DNA from: an uncultured Flavobacteriaceae bacterium
GTDB taxonomy: Bacteria > Bacteroidota > Bacteroidia > Flavobacteriales > Flavobacteriaceae
Length of the DNA: 64,000 nt
NCBI GenBank assembly: GCA_938029725.1
Contig: CALHGE010000019.1
Coordinates: 1 to 64,000, forward strand
Direction of reading: 5' to 3'
The position numbers were made by a program, and so were the translations under genes. Numbering within the stretch: position 1 is the first letter of the stretch; each line of letters begins with the position of its first letter. The notes under the pieces were generated by a model. That model ran no database searches, was not told the DNA's origin, and was given only the letters and a program-made list of their open reading frames with translations. Below, one piece after another: positions 9,592 to 18,260 of this stretch.

Positions 9592-10533
9592 ATGAAAAAT
9601 AAATTTAAAATTTTTAGAACTCTTGCTGTTACGGCTCTTGTTGTAGCATCTTGTTCAGAGTCGGATAAAGTCTTTGATCAGATCACAGATAGTGAGCAAA
9701 GAGGAGCGATACTACGTACTGTTGAAATCACTTCTAATGAGCTACCGATTGGTGTCTCAGACGGCTTTTTTGCAGTCGACTTAGAAGTACAGTCTCAAGA
9801 GAATGGTACTTTGGTTCAAGCTGTAGATGTATACGCTAGCTTTTTCGATAACACACCAGACAATGGTAAAGGAGCTACGTCTGCCGAAGGTTTGGTAGAA
9901 AGTGTCGCTAGTTCAACATTTTCACCTGGAACAGCTGGTTTACCTACCTTTAGCTATTCAGTAACCTTAGCTACTCTTTTGAGTTCTACAGGTGTACCTG
10001 AATCAGACATTGATGGTAGTGATCAATTTAGAGTTCGTTTTGAAATCGTAATGACTGATGGAAGAAAATTCTCATTGGCTCAAAACTCTGGAACACTGAC
10101 TGGATCATACTTTAGCTCACCGTGGTTATATGCTGCGACTATCGTATGTCCTCCAAAAGCACCAACAGCTGGTGTTTGGACAGTTAACATGACTGATTCT
10201 TACGGTGATGGGTGGCAAACTGACACCGGAGGCGGTGGATCAGGTATCACTGTTACATTAGATAACGGAACTGTTTTAGAAGTTGGAATGTGTTCTCCTT
10301 ATGGCTCTGCTGCTGGAACATTCTTAGGAAGCGCTGATTGCGCGCCTAATGATGGTTCAACTGGAGTTGGAACTATTACAATACCTGCAGGTACTCTAAC
10401 GGCAGACTGGTTCTTCCCTGGAGATGCGTATGGTGAAATAGGATTCGAGATTGTTACTCCTAACGGAAACGTTGTTGGTGGTTACCCTGGTGTTGATGCA
10501 CAAATGATAACTATCGGTTTCTGTAAAGACTAA
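9592..10533 (+). CDS. Lipoprotein with a C-terminal DSYGDGW-type domain, SusCD partner
   Basis: The function is unknown; its place directly after the susD-like gene suggests a surface accessory of that uptake system. The 313-residue protein has a lipoprotein signal (lipobox VASC, Cys21). Residues 40-180 look like a beta-rich domain. Residues about 190-313 begin with WTVNMTDSYGDGWQ, contain glycine/aspartate-rich turns, four cysteines (234, 250, 311 and 186 just before it) and end GEIGFEIVTPNG...GFCKD. The DSYGDGW signature recurs in secreted Bacteroidota proteins, where it may bind calcium or a ligand; I recognise the motif but not a proven function. A strong terminator follows. Confidence 0.8.
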   Translation: MKNKFKIFRTLAVTALVVASCSESDKVFDQITDSEQRGAILRTVEITSNELPIGVSDGFFAVDLEVQSQENGTLVQAVDVYASFFDNTPDNGKGATSAEGLVESVASSTFSPGTAGLPTFSYSVTLATLLSSTGVPESDIDGSDQFRVRFEIVMTDGRKFSLAQNSGTLTGSYFSSPWLYAATIVCPPKAPTAGVWTVNMTDSYGDGWQTDTGGGGSGITVTLDNGTVLEVGMCSPYGSAAGTFLGSADCAPNDGSTGVGTITIPAGTLTADWFFPGDAYGEIGFEIVTPNGNVVGGYPGVDAQMITIGFCKD

Positions 10534-10578
10534 TTAGCCGAAAAATTATTGGTTTAGTAGACCAATCAAGTAGTATAG

Positions 10579-10610
10579 AAAGCCACCTCTTTTAGAGGTG
10601 GCTTTTTTTT
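10579..10610 (+). terminator. Rho-independent terminator after the susCD lipoprotein operon
   Basis: AAAGCCACCTCT and AGAGGTGGCTTT form a 12-bp perfect stem with a short TTT loop region, followed by a run of T (10603-10610). It closes the three-gene susC-susD-lipoprotein unit and separates it from the sulfotransferase-like gene. Confidence 0.88.
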
Positions 10611-10743
10611 ATCCATATATCAGTTCTTGCTTTAAACATTGGTATTGCTGAAACGACCACTACCACCATTCATCTGACCATCTTTAAGCATGAAAACAAC
10701 TCATAAACTAATGACGACAAATAAACTTCCTATAAATAAATCG

Positions 10744-10751
10744 TATTTTTG
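10744..10751 (+). promoter_or_regulatory. Candidate -7 box of the sulfotransferase-like gene
   Basis: TATTTTTG matches TAnnTTTG exactly and lies 13 bases before the start codon at 10765. No TTTG is seen at the -33 position. A promoter here would fit the terminator 135 bases upstream. Confidence 0.4.
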
Positions 10752-10764
10752 AAAAAAATTTGCC

Positions 10765-12120
10765 ATGTTGAAAACTAGTTTTCTATCACGTACTCTAATC
10801 CTCTTCATGTTGTTGACCACCATAGCTGGTTTACAATCTTGCTCAGATGATGACCTAAAATTGCCTTCAGAAACGAACACCGATAGCGAGTCAGAACCCG
10901 TAACTGAGGACCCTGCCGACGATACCGACTTTACACCTCTAGGATCAGTAGAGGTATTACTAGCAGACAAAGTTGATGACAACTACATTCTTGTCAACGA
11001 CGCCCGCGCAAATCGCGTCTACGTGATGAATAAAGAAGCTCGATTATTACACGAATGGACGTTTACCAACAATATTGGCAACGACGTATTCTTATTACCC
11101 AACGGAAATCTATTAGCCTCTTTAGAAGTAGATGATCCGCAAATAAAACTAGGTGGAAAAGGAGGACAATTACAGTTCGTTGCACCTAATGGAACTGTAG
11201 AATGGAAATTTATTCATTCCTCTTTAGAAGGAGAAACACACCATGACGCTGAACTTTTACCTAACGGTAACATTATTGCAATGGTATGGGAGAAACGCAG
11301 TTCAGAAGACGCGTTGCAAGCAGGATTTATGTTAGACAATGACGTCTTTGTAGAATCTATAATAGAAGTTAATCCGACTACTGATGAAATTGTATGGGAA
11401 TGGCATTCTTGGGATCATTTAATTCAAAACCATGATGCAACTAAAGATAATCATGGCGTCATCTCTGATCATCCAGAACGCATTGATTTGAATTATGTAG
11501 TGACTTCAGGTGGAACCGCTGAAAATGAAGGAGATATCATGCATGCTAATGGTATCGCCTATGACAAGCTTAATGACGTCATACTGTTAAGCGTAAACTT
11601 TTATTCAGAAGTCTGGGCAATTGACCATAGCACTACTACAGAAGAAGCCGCCACATCTCAAGGTGGCAACTATGGTAAAGGCGGTGATCTCATCTACCGT
11701 TTCGGAAACCCTGAGGCCTATGAGAATAGCATTGGAGAACGACTATTTCACAACAATCATTTTCCGAACTTACTTAAAGGAGACGACCTCGGTAAATTAC
11801 TGATCTTTTCGAATGGCTCCGATATTGAGCAATCAACCGTTTATGAATTGGAACTTCCACTACAATATGACTTAAAAGCGAATGCCAATAATGAATTAAA
11901 AATTCTTTGGTCTTTTACAGATCCAAATCTATACTCTGGTAAGGTTTCAGGTGCTGTACCCCTTTCCAATGGCAATGTACTAATAACAGAAGGTGATTTT
12001 GGCTTCTGGGAGGTAACTAGAGAAAAAGAAATTGTTTGGAAATATAACGCTGAAGGTTTCTTTTGGAGAGGCTATCACTATGCAAAAGATGCTCCTGAAA
12101 TACTGTCACTTGGCCTTTAG
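10765..12120 (+). CDS. Arylsulfotransferase (ASST)-like lipoprotein
   Basis: The 451-residue protein resembles the bacterial arylsulfate sulfotransferase family, periplasmic beta-propeller enzymes that move sulfate from a phenolic sulfate to another phenol through a histidine. A lipoprotein signal ends in LQSC (Cys26), followed by an acidic Ser/Asp/Glu linker. Propeller blades show the repeated pattern LPNGNLLAS / LLPNGNIIAM / LSNGNVLITEG. The segment DIMHANGIAYD (His260) resembles the ASST active-site His-x-Asn motif, and HHDAEL and FHNNHFP supply further histidines. Activity and substrate are not shown by sequence. The next gene follows after 120 bases on the same strand and may be cotranscribed. 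Confidence 0.75.
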   Translation: MLKTSFLSRTLILFMLLTTIAGLQSCSDDDLKLPSETNTDSESEPVTEDPADDTDFTPLGSVEVLLADKVDDNYILVNDARANRVYVMNKEARLLHEWTFTNNIGNDVFLLPNGNLLASLEVDDPQIKLGGKGGQLQFVAPNGTVEWKFIHSSLEGETHHDAELLPNGNIIAMVWEKRSSEDALQAGFMLDNDVFVESIIEVNPTTDEIVWEWHSWDHLIQNHDATKDNHGVISDHPERIDLNYVVTSGGTAENEGDIMHANGIAYDKLNDVILLSVNFYSEVWAIDHSTTTEEAATSQGGNYGKGGDLIYRFGNPEAYENSIGERLFHNNHFPNLLKGDDLGKLLIFSNGSDIEQSTVYELELPLQYDLKANANNELKILWSFTDPNLYSGKVSGAVPLSNGNVLITEGDFGFWEVTREKEIVWKYNAEGFFWRGYHYAKDAPEILSLGL

Positions 12121-12240
12121 GCCATACTATAATCGTTGTATTAGATTGCACCATTACGTATAACTTCCTTACTGTTTTACTTCGAATCAACAGTTCACAT
12201 TTGATCGGGTATGACACGTAATCAATTTTAAGCCTCTGTT

Positions 12241-15200
12241 ATGAAAAAGATTTTACTTCTACTGATTCTTTGCACAGCGGCAATCAGTTCATGTAAGCAA
12301 CAAAAAGCATCTTTTGACGCACCCTTAGCGAGTTCAGCGGATACTGAACCTAAAGTATTTAAAAAAATACCAGTTGCCGATTCAGGATTACAATTTGAAA
12401 ATGCCATTTCTGAAGATGTATCCACCATGGCCAATCTTTTTAACTACGATTATTTTTATAACGGCGCCGGTGTTGGCGTCGAGGATCTAAATAATGACGG
12501 ATTGCTTGATATCTTCTTCTGCGGCAACCAAGTGCAAAACAAACTTTTCTTCAATCAAGGAAAAATGGTATTTAACGATGTTAGCGTAGAAGCTAATATT
12601 AACACCGGAAAAACCTGGTCTAACGGAATAACATTCGTTGATATCAACGAAGATGGATGGATGGATATTTACGTATCACAAGGCGGACCCAACCCCAGGC
12701 TAGCGCGTAAAAATCTATTCTTCATAAATAAAAAAGATGGCACATTCGAAGAGCAAGCTGAATCTTATGGTTTAGCAGATATGGGTATCAGCACCCAATC
12801 AGTATTTCTTGATTACGACCAAGATGGCGATCTTGACTGTTTGGTTATGAATGAAAACGAACTCTACGGTGTAGACCCCATCAACTTGTTCAAATTATCA
12901 AACAAAAGTGAAGAGAGTAGGTACTACAATTCTTCACACCTCTATAATAATTCGAATGGTAAATTCACTGATGTTACCAAAAAGTCAGGTCTATTACAAC
13001 CCATATTTGGCTTAGGCCTTTCCGTTTCTGATTTCAATAATGATGGCTGGCTAGATTTCTACATCGCAAGCGACTACTACTTACCTGACGCCCTCTTTAT
13101 AAATAACCAAAATGGCACATTCACTGACAAAGTCAAGGAATATACCAACCAAATTTCCTATTACGGAATGGGTATGGATATCGCTGACATCAACAATGAC
13201 AACCTCCAAGATATCTTTGTATTAGACATGGCAGCCAACGACCACGTTCGCTCAAAGACCTTAATGGCATCAATGAGTACTAATCGCTTTGACTATTTAG
13301 TGAACAGCGCTAATTTTCAATATCAATATATGTTCAATAGCCTTCAACTGAACACCGGCCAAGGCAAATACTCGAATATTGCCCAAGCCACCCATATGGC
13401 CAACACAGATTGGAGTTGGTCAGTACTTATGGCCGATTTTGACCTTGATCAAGACAAGGATGTCTACATCACTAATGGCTATAGAAAATATGCCTTAGAC
13501 AACGATGTTCAACGGAAGGTATATGAAGCCAAAAAAAAGTACAACAATAAGGTACCTCTAGAAGTAAAGAAAAGCCTTTACGATGCAATGCCCTCTGAAA
13601 AATTACCTAACATCCTATTCGAAAATAAAGGGGACCTTAAATTTGAAAATGAGGCAAATTCTTGGGGCCTAGCAGACTTCTCATTCAGTAACGGCACCGC
13701 TATCGGAGATCTTGACAACGATGGTGACATGGACCTAGTCGTTAATAATATTGATGAAAATTGCTTTCTATATCAAAACATGACCAAAGAGCAATCAGAA
13801 TCAAACTACCTAAAAGTTAAAGCGAACGGAAAACTCTCTGAAGCCTACCCTAAAATAAGTCTATTCTATCAGGGTAAAAAACAACTTGTAGAAACAAGAA
13901 GAGTTAGAGGCTATAGATCATCTCATGAAAATATTGCTCATTTTGGACTGGGAAAAATTTCCGTTATTGATACTGTAAGCGTGCATTGGCCGAGTGGCGC
14001 TAGCGAAACAAAATTCAGTGTAAATGCCAATACCACACTTATCTTTAATGAGGTTGAAGCCCAATTTCAGTCTAAAGAAGATGCACTTGTTGCAACAGCA
14101 ATCTTTACTGAGAAATCTGCATCTCAATTAGGCCTTGAATACATCCACAAAGAAAATTATTACGATGATTTTGAGAAGGAAATTCTTTTACCCTATAAAC
14201 AATCTACCCTAGGGCCTTTTATATCCAAAGGCGATTTTAACGGTGACCAATTAGAAGATGTATATCTCGGTGGTGCATCAGGGCAATCGGGTAGTATCTA
14301 TTTCCAAAAACAGAATGGAACTTTTTATAAAAAAACGCAAGATGCCCTTGAAACAGACAGAAACTATGAAGATATGGAAGCAGCCATTCTGGATTGGGAT
14401 AATGATGGGGATCAAGATCTCTTTGTTGTAAGTGGCGGTAACGCCTTTGCAGAACATTCCTCATTCTACGCAGACCGCTTATATCTCAATGATGGCAACG
14501 GTATAATGGTTCGCTTAAACACGCCGGTTCTTGAAATCAACCCTGCCAGTGGAAAAAGTGTGGTGTCTCTAGATTATGACAAAGATGGAGATCAAGATCT
14601 CATTGTAGGCAACCGTATAAAACCTCAAAACTACCCGATACCAGCAGCCTCTGTAATCTATGAGAACAAAGAAGGTCTGCTCGTAAAAGCTACTCAAAAT
14701 ATAGCTCCTGAATTGGAAACTTTTGGAATAATAAACCGCTTAATTGCTACAGATTTCGACAATGATGGCTGGAAAGATTTTATTGCAGTGGGAGAATGGA
14801 CCGGTATTGGTATTTTTAAAAATCACCAGGGTACGTTTAAGAAAATAACGCTCAATGATGATGTATTACCTGTAAAAGGATGGTGGTTTTCAATCAATGA
14901 AACTGATATTAACGCAGATGGTTTGCCAGATTATCTTATCGGTAACGTGGGCTCCAATATTAAATTTCACCCCTCCAAAGAAAAGCCCTTAAAAGTCTAT
15001 GCTAATGATTTCGATGAAAACGGCTCATCCGATATCGTGTTGAGTAAAAACTACAATGGGCAATATGTACCCGTTCGCGGTAGAGAATGTTCTTCTCAGC
15101 AAATGCCTTTTATCCAAGAAAAATTCAAAACCTATAATGAATTCGCCAACGCAAACTTAGCAGATATATATGGCGAAAAGTTAAATTCTGCATACGAGGC

Positions 15201-15579
15201 TCAGGCAACCGAATTTAAATCTATTCTTTTGATTAATAAAGGAAATGGAAATTTCAAACTTGGCTACCTGCCCGTTGAGGCCCAATTCTTTCCCATACTG
15301 CAAAGTGTCTTTACAGATGTAAACAACGATGGCTTTGAAGATGCCATTGTCGCCGGCAACATTTACAATACAGAGGTAGAAACTGCTCGACTTGATGCAA
15401 TTTCTGGCTTAGTTCTGCTATCAGACGGAGACCATGGGTATAAACCTATGCCCTGGAGCAGCTCTGGCATGCTGTTTGACTGTAATGTAAAAGACTTGAT
15501 TATTCTAAATACAATGGGCTCGAAACAAATCATTGGAACACAAAACAACGGCCCAATTCTGATTCATCAAATGAATTGA
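12241..15579 (+). CDS. FG-GAP/VCBS repeat lipoprotein with ASPIC/UnbV domain (CRTAC1-like)
   Basis: The 1112-residue surface or periplasmic lipoprotein has the lipobox ISSC (Cys18), followed by many FG-GAP/VCBS propeller repeats recognisable by calcium-binding D-x-N-x-D-G-x-x-D cores (for example DLNNDGLLDIFF, DINEDGWMDIYV, DYDQDGDLDCLV, DFNNDGWLDFYI, DFDNDGWKDFIA). In the middle (about residues 520-610) is an ASPIC/UnbV-like domain ending HFGLGKISVIDTVSVHWPSG. A second set of propeller repeats fills the C-terminal half. Proteins of this build are very common beside SusCD pairs in Flavobacteriia; a binding or scaffold role is likely but unproven. Confidence 0.85.
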   Translation: MKKILLLLILCTAAISSCKQQKASFDAPLASSADTEPKVFKKIPVADSGLQFENAISEDVSTMANLFNYDYFYNGAGVGVEDLNNDGLLDIFFCGNQVQNKLFFNQGKMVFNDVSVEANINTGKTWSNGITFVDINEDGWMDIYVSQGGPNPRLARKNLFFINKKDGTFEEQAESYGLADMGISTQSVFLDYDQDGDLDCLVMNENELYGVDPINLFKLSNKSEESRYYNSSHLYNNSNGKFTDVTKKSGLLQPIFGLGLSVSDFNNDGWLDFYIASDYYLPDALFINNQNGTFTDKVKEYTNQISYYGMGMDIADINNDNLQDIFVLDMAANDHVRSKTLMASMSTNRFDYLVNSANFQYQYMFNSLQLNTGQGKYSNIAQATHMANTDWSWSVLMADFDLDQDKDVYITNGYRKYALDNDVQRKVYEAKKKYNNKVPLEVKKSLYDAMPSEKLPNILFENKGDLKFENEANSWGLADFSFSNGTAIGDLDNDGDMDLVVNNIDENCFLYQNMTKEQSESNYLKVKANGKLSEAYPKISLFYQGKKQLVETRRVRGYRSSHENIAHFGLGKISVIDTVSVHWPSGASETKFSVNANTTLIFNEVEAQFQSKEDALVATAIFTEKSASQLGLEYIHKENYYDDFEKEILLPYKQSTLGPFISKGDFNGDQLEDVYLGGASGQSGSIYFQKQNGTFYKKTQDALETDRNYEDMEAAILDWDNDGDQDLFVVSGGNAFAEHSSFYADRLYLNDGNGIMVRLNTPVLEINPASGKSVVSLDYDKDGDQDLIVGNRIKPQNYPIPAASVIYENKEGLLVKATQNIAPELETFGIINRLIATDFDNDGWKDFIAVGEWTGIGIFKNHQGTFKKITLNDDVLPVKGWWFSINETDINADGLPDYLIGNVGSNIKFHPSKEKPLKVYANDFDENGSSDIVLSKNYNGQYVPVRGRECSSQQMPFIQEKFKTYNEFANANLADIYGEKLNSAYEAQATEFKSILLINKGNGNFKLGYLPVEAQFFPILQSVFTDVNNDGFEDAIVAGNIYNTEVETARLDAISGLVLLSDGDHGYKPMPWSSSGMLFDCNVKDLIILNTMGSKQIIGTQNNGPILIHQMN

Positions 15580-15826
15580 AATCGGTTAGTATAGTCAATT
15601 TACTATCAGATGAACACAATTAAGTACAGCAATTACATACTTCAGTGCAAAGGGCGTTAAGATTGACCCTTTATGGGTTTTTTATAGCAATGTGAACTTA
15701 GAACTGTAGCTTCGCCTTTTGGGTAAAGTACGAGGTAATGAGCTCAAAAATGATAAGAAATAATTAACATTAAATTAATTTAAAAAGCCCGTTATTTTTT
15801 TAAATTGCACTCTTAATAAATTAGAA

Positions 15827-16576
15827 ATGAAAAAAATAGTATTCGCGCTTACAGCATTTTGCAGTATCTCTCTTTGTTTAGCCCAGACCAGTGGTCAAAT
15901 GGCATTGAATTCATCAGGTGGCGGAGGTGCTATGTCAGGAGCAGCATCCCAGATAAATTACCTTTTAGGCCCCGTTTCTGAGCGAGGTTCAAAAACAGGT
16001 GAAGGTGAATTTGGAATTCAAGGTTCAGCGTATGTTTCCGAAAAATTTATACCTGCAAAACTCTTTTATGGAGAAGACTTTGAAGGAAATATCTATTATA
16101 GATATAATGCCTATAACGAGGAAATTGAAATAAAAACCATAAATTTTCCTGGAGCAGATATTCGAACCATAAATAGAGATAAAAAAATATCAGTAAAACC
16201 CAATGGTGGAAATCCGATAGTTTTCAAAACCTTTATTGACAAAAAACAGCTAACTCAAAATGGTTATTTAACCCTATTACGTGAGGGCAAATATTCCTTA
16301 TACAAAAGAGTGGATGTAAAGTATACGCAAGGGCAAAAAGCGCAAAATTCATTTATTCCAGCTATTCCAGCTCGTTTTACGCAATATGAGGAGTATTATC
16401 TTGCTGTAGATGGTGTTTCGAGACTAGATGAATTGGAGCTAAACAACAGAAAGCTTTTAAAACTTGTTCCTGCAGAAAAAAGAGAAAGTTTAAAACTGCA
16501 TTTAAAAGAGAATAAAATAAAAATTAAAGATGAATATTCGCTCTATCAAGCATTAGAATATTTGAACAAAAAATAA
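15827..16576 (+). CDS. Secreted protein of unknown function, tandem paralog 1
   Basis: I do not recognise a named family. The 249-residue protein has a cleavable signal peptide (about 1-19, ending LCLAQ) followed by TSGQ and a Gly/Ser/Ala-rich stretch. The core contains YRYNAYNEEIEIK, a FKTFI segment, NGYLTLLREGKYSLYKR, then PARFTQYEEYYL and a C-terminal Lys/Glu/Leu helical region. The same segments occur in the same order in the gene 128 bases downstream, so the pair arose by tandem duplication. The order of strands followed by a helical tail suggests a periplasmic or surface protein. It ends before a strong terminator, so it is transcribed separately from its paralog. Confidence 0.8.
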   Translation: MKKIVFALTAFCSISLCLAQTSGQMALNSSGGGGAMSGAASQINYLLGPVSERGSKTGEGEFGIQGSAYVSEKFIPAKLFYGEDFEGNIYYRYNAYNEEIEIKTINFPGADIRTINRDKKISVKPNGGNPIVFKTFIDKKQLTQNGYLTLLREGKYSLYKRVDVKYTQGQKAQNSFIPAIPARFTQYEEYYLAVDGVSRLDELELNNRKLLKLVPAEKRESLKLHLKENKIKIKDEYSLYQALEYLNKK

Positions 16577-16596
16577 AGTGCTATTGTATCAAAAGC

Positions 16597-16625
16597 AAGG
16601 CGTACTTAAAAGTACGCCTTTTTTT
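16597..16625 (+). terminator. Rho-independent terminator after paralog 1
   Basis: AAGGCGTAC and GTACGCCTT form a perfect 9-bp stem around TTAAAA, followed by a T-tract. It lies 20 bases after the stop codon. Confidence 0.85.
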
Positions 16626-16631
16626 ATACCC

Positions 16632-16657
16632 AATACCTAATTTAAAAATTAGGTATT
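16632..16657. repeat. Perfect 12-bp inverted repeat between the paralogs
   Basis: AATACCTAATTT and AAATTAGGTATT are exact reverse complements separated by two A. There is no T-tract, and a terminator already sits 7 bases upstream, so this is not needed for termination. Its place about 48 bases before the second paralog fits an operator or a 5' leader element of that gene. Confidence 0.6.
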
Positions 16658-16704
16658 TATAAGAAAAATCGTTATACTTAAGAAGAATTAAAATATCAAA
16701 CATT

Positions 16705-17439
16705 ATGAAAAAGCTCATTTTATTAGCCCTGTTTTCTGCAGGATTGAACTTAACTTTTGCACAAACTTCAGGTCAGGTGGCAAATTATACCGGCGGTAGT
16801 GCCGACGGTGGTGTATCTGATGCTTTTTACAATTACACCAGCGGCTCTATTACTGACAAACAAGAAAAAACGAATTACGTTGACAATCGCATTGAGGGCT
16901 CACCGTATCTATCAAACGTTTTCTACCCTGGAAAAATGTACTACGAAGAGGAGTTTATTGGGGAGACCTATTTTAGATACAATGCCCACAACGAAGAAAT
17001 AGAACTAAAGAAAAACAACTTAGAGACAGAGGCGATCAAAGCACTCATGAAAGACAAGAAAATCAAGTTGTTCGTCGATGGAACGCCATTGGTTTTTAAA
17101 ACTTATATCACTAAAGCTGATCATACAAAAAACGGCTACCTTATGCTATTGAGTGATGGTGAGTATAAACTGTACAAGCGTACAAAAATAAGTTTTCATG
17201 AAGCAAAAAAGGCAGAAAACACTTTTGTAAAGTCGAAACCTGCACGATTTGTTCAGGCCACAGAGTATTATTTAGAATTTCAAGGAGGTAAAAAAATAAG
17301 TCAGATAGAACTGAATGCCAAAAAGATACTAGGCCTCTTACCTAACGACAAATCAAAGGGACTAAAAGAGCACCTAAAAGGCAGTAAAATAAAAACTGAG
17401 GCAGATCTTATTAAAGTAACTCAGTTTTTAAACGGATAA
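16705..17439 (+). CDS. Secreted protein of unknown function, tandem paralog 2
   Basis: The 244-residue protein has a signal peptide (about 1-19, ending LTFAQ) and is clearly homologous to the preceding gene: TSGQ after the signal, FRYNAHNEEIELK, VFKTYI, NGYLMLLSDGEYKLYKR, PARFVQATEYYLEF and a Lys-rich helical tail ending in QFLNG all align with counterparts there. The N-terminal 40 residues differ most, being rich in Gly, Thr and Tyr here. No catalytic motif is visible. Its own terminator follows, so each paralog has its own transcript end, and the palindrome upstream could regulate this copy. Confidence 0.8.
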   Translation: MKKLILLALFSAGLNLTFAQTSGQVANYTGGSADGGVSDAFYNYTSGSITDKQEKTNYVDNRIEGSPYLSNVFYPGKMYYEEEFIGETYFRYNAHNEEIELKKNNLETEAIKALMKDKKIKLFVDGTPLVFKTYITKADHTKNGYLMLLSDGEYKLYKRTKISFHEAKKAENTFVKSKPARFVQATEYYLEFQGGKKISQIELNAKKILGLLPNDKSKGLKEHLKGSKIKTEADLIKVTQFLNG

Positions 17440-17460
17440 ACTTCAATTTATACTATAGAA

Positions 17461-17492
17461 AAACCGTGTATTCTCGTAATACACGGTTTTTT
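17461..17492 (+). terminator. Rho-independent terminator after paralog 2
   Basis: AACCGTGTATT and AATACACGGTT form a perfect 11-bp stem with a 5-base loop, followed by T residues. It lies between this gene and rlmB, and a longer upstream reading of rlmB would run through it, which argues for the rlmB start at 17508. Confidence 0.85.
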
Positions 17493-17507
17493 ATTTACCT
17501 TTACCCT

Positions 17508-18248
17508 ATGGAAAAGACCACCCAAATTTATGGCATAAGAGCCGTTTTAGAAGCAATAAGCTCTGAAGAACCTATTGATAAAGTATTTATTCAAAGAGGG
17601 CTTAAAGGCGACTTATTTAAAGAACTAGAGAGCGTTGTACGTAAAAATCAAATCAATAGTTCTTATGTGCCGATTGAAAAGCTCAACCGCCTGACCAAAA
17701 ACAACCATCAAGGCGTTGTTGCTAATATATCACCCATCACTTTTCATGAGCTTGAAACTTTAGTTGAAGAGGTCATGGCATCTAAAAAATCACTATTATT
17801 CTTGCTCTTAGATCAACTTTCAGATGTACGAAACTTTGGCGCTATCATCAGAACTGCTGAGTGCACAGGTGTTGATGCAATTATTATTCAAAAGAAAGGC
17901 TCCGCCCCGGTGACGGCAGACACTATCAAAACATCCGCTGGTGCCGCATTCAAAGTGCCAATTGTTAAAGTAGACCATATTAAAGACGCTGTTTTCTACT
18001 TACAAGCCTCAGGTGTTCAGGTAGTTTCCGCTACAGAGAAGACAGAAAACACCATATATGACATTTCCTTTAAACCAGCATGTGCAATCGTAATGGGCTC
18101 TGAAGACAGAGGGATTACTCCATCTATTTTAAAAGCTTCAGATCATATGGCCAAACTTCCCCTTTTAGGTGAAATCGAATCTTTAAACGTATCTGTAGCT
18201 TGTGCAGTTTTCTTATACGAAACAGTGCGGCAGCGAATGAATAGTTAA
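17508..18248 (+). CDS. rlmB: 23S rRNA (guanosine-2'-O-)-methyltransferase, TrmH/RlmB family
   Basis: A SPOUT-class methyltransferase that uses SAM to modify a ribose in 23S rRNA (G2251 in E. coli). The 246-residue product has the N-terminal substrate-binding domain (IYGIRAVLEAI...) and the C-terminal SPOUT knot with the family motifs NFGAIIRTAECTGVDAI, VMGSEDRGI and LNVSVACAVFLYE. I chose the ATG at 17508; the frame stays open 14 codons further upstream, but that part overlaps a terminator and does not look like the family N-terminus. The next gene faces it tail-to-tail, 12 bases away. Confidence 0.92.
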   Translation: MEKTTQIYGIRAVLEAISSEEPIDKVFIQRGLKGDLFKELESVVRKNQINSSYVPIEKLNRLTKNNHQGVVANISPITFHELETLVEEVMASKKSLLFLLLDQLSDVRNFGAIIRTAECTGVDAIIIQKKGSAPVTADTIKTSAGAAFKVPIVKVDHIKDAVFYLQASGVQVVSATEKTENTIYDISFKPACAIVMGSEDRGITPSILKASDHMAKLPLLGEIESLNVSVACAVFLYETVRQRMNS

Positions 18249-18260
18249 ACTGATTCGCTA

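Noticed and set aside
17466-17507. Upstream start for rlmB
   Set aside because: The extra 14 codons run through the terminator of the preceding gene and do not match the family N-terminus.
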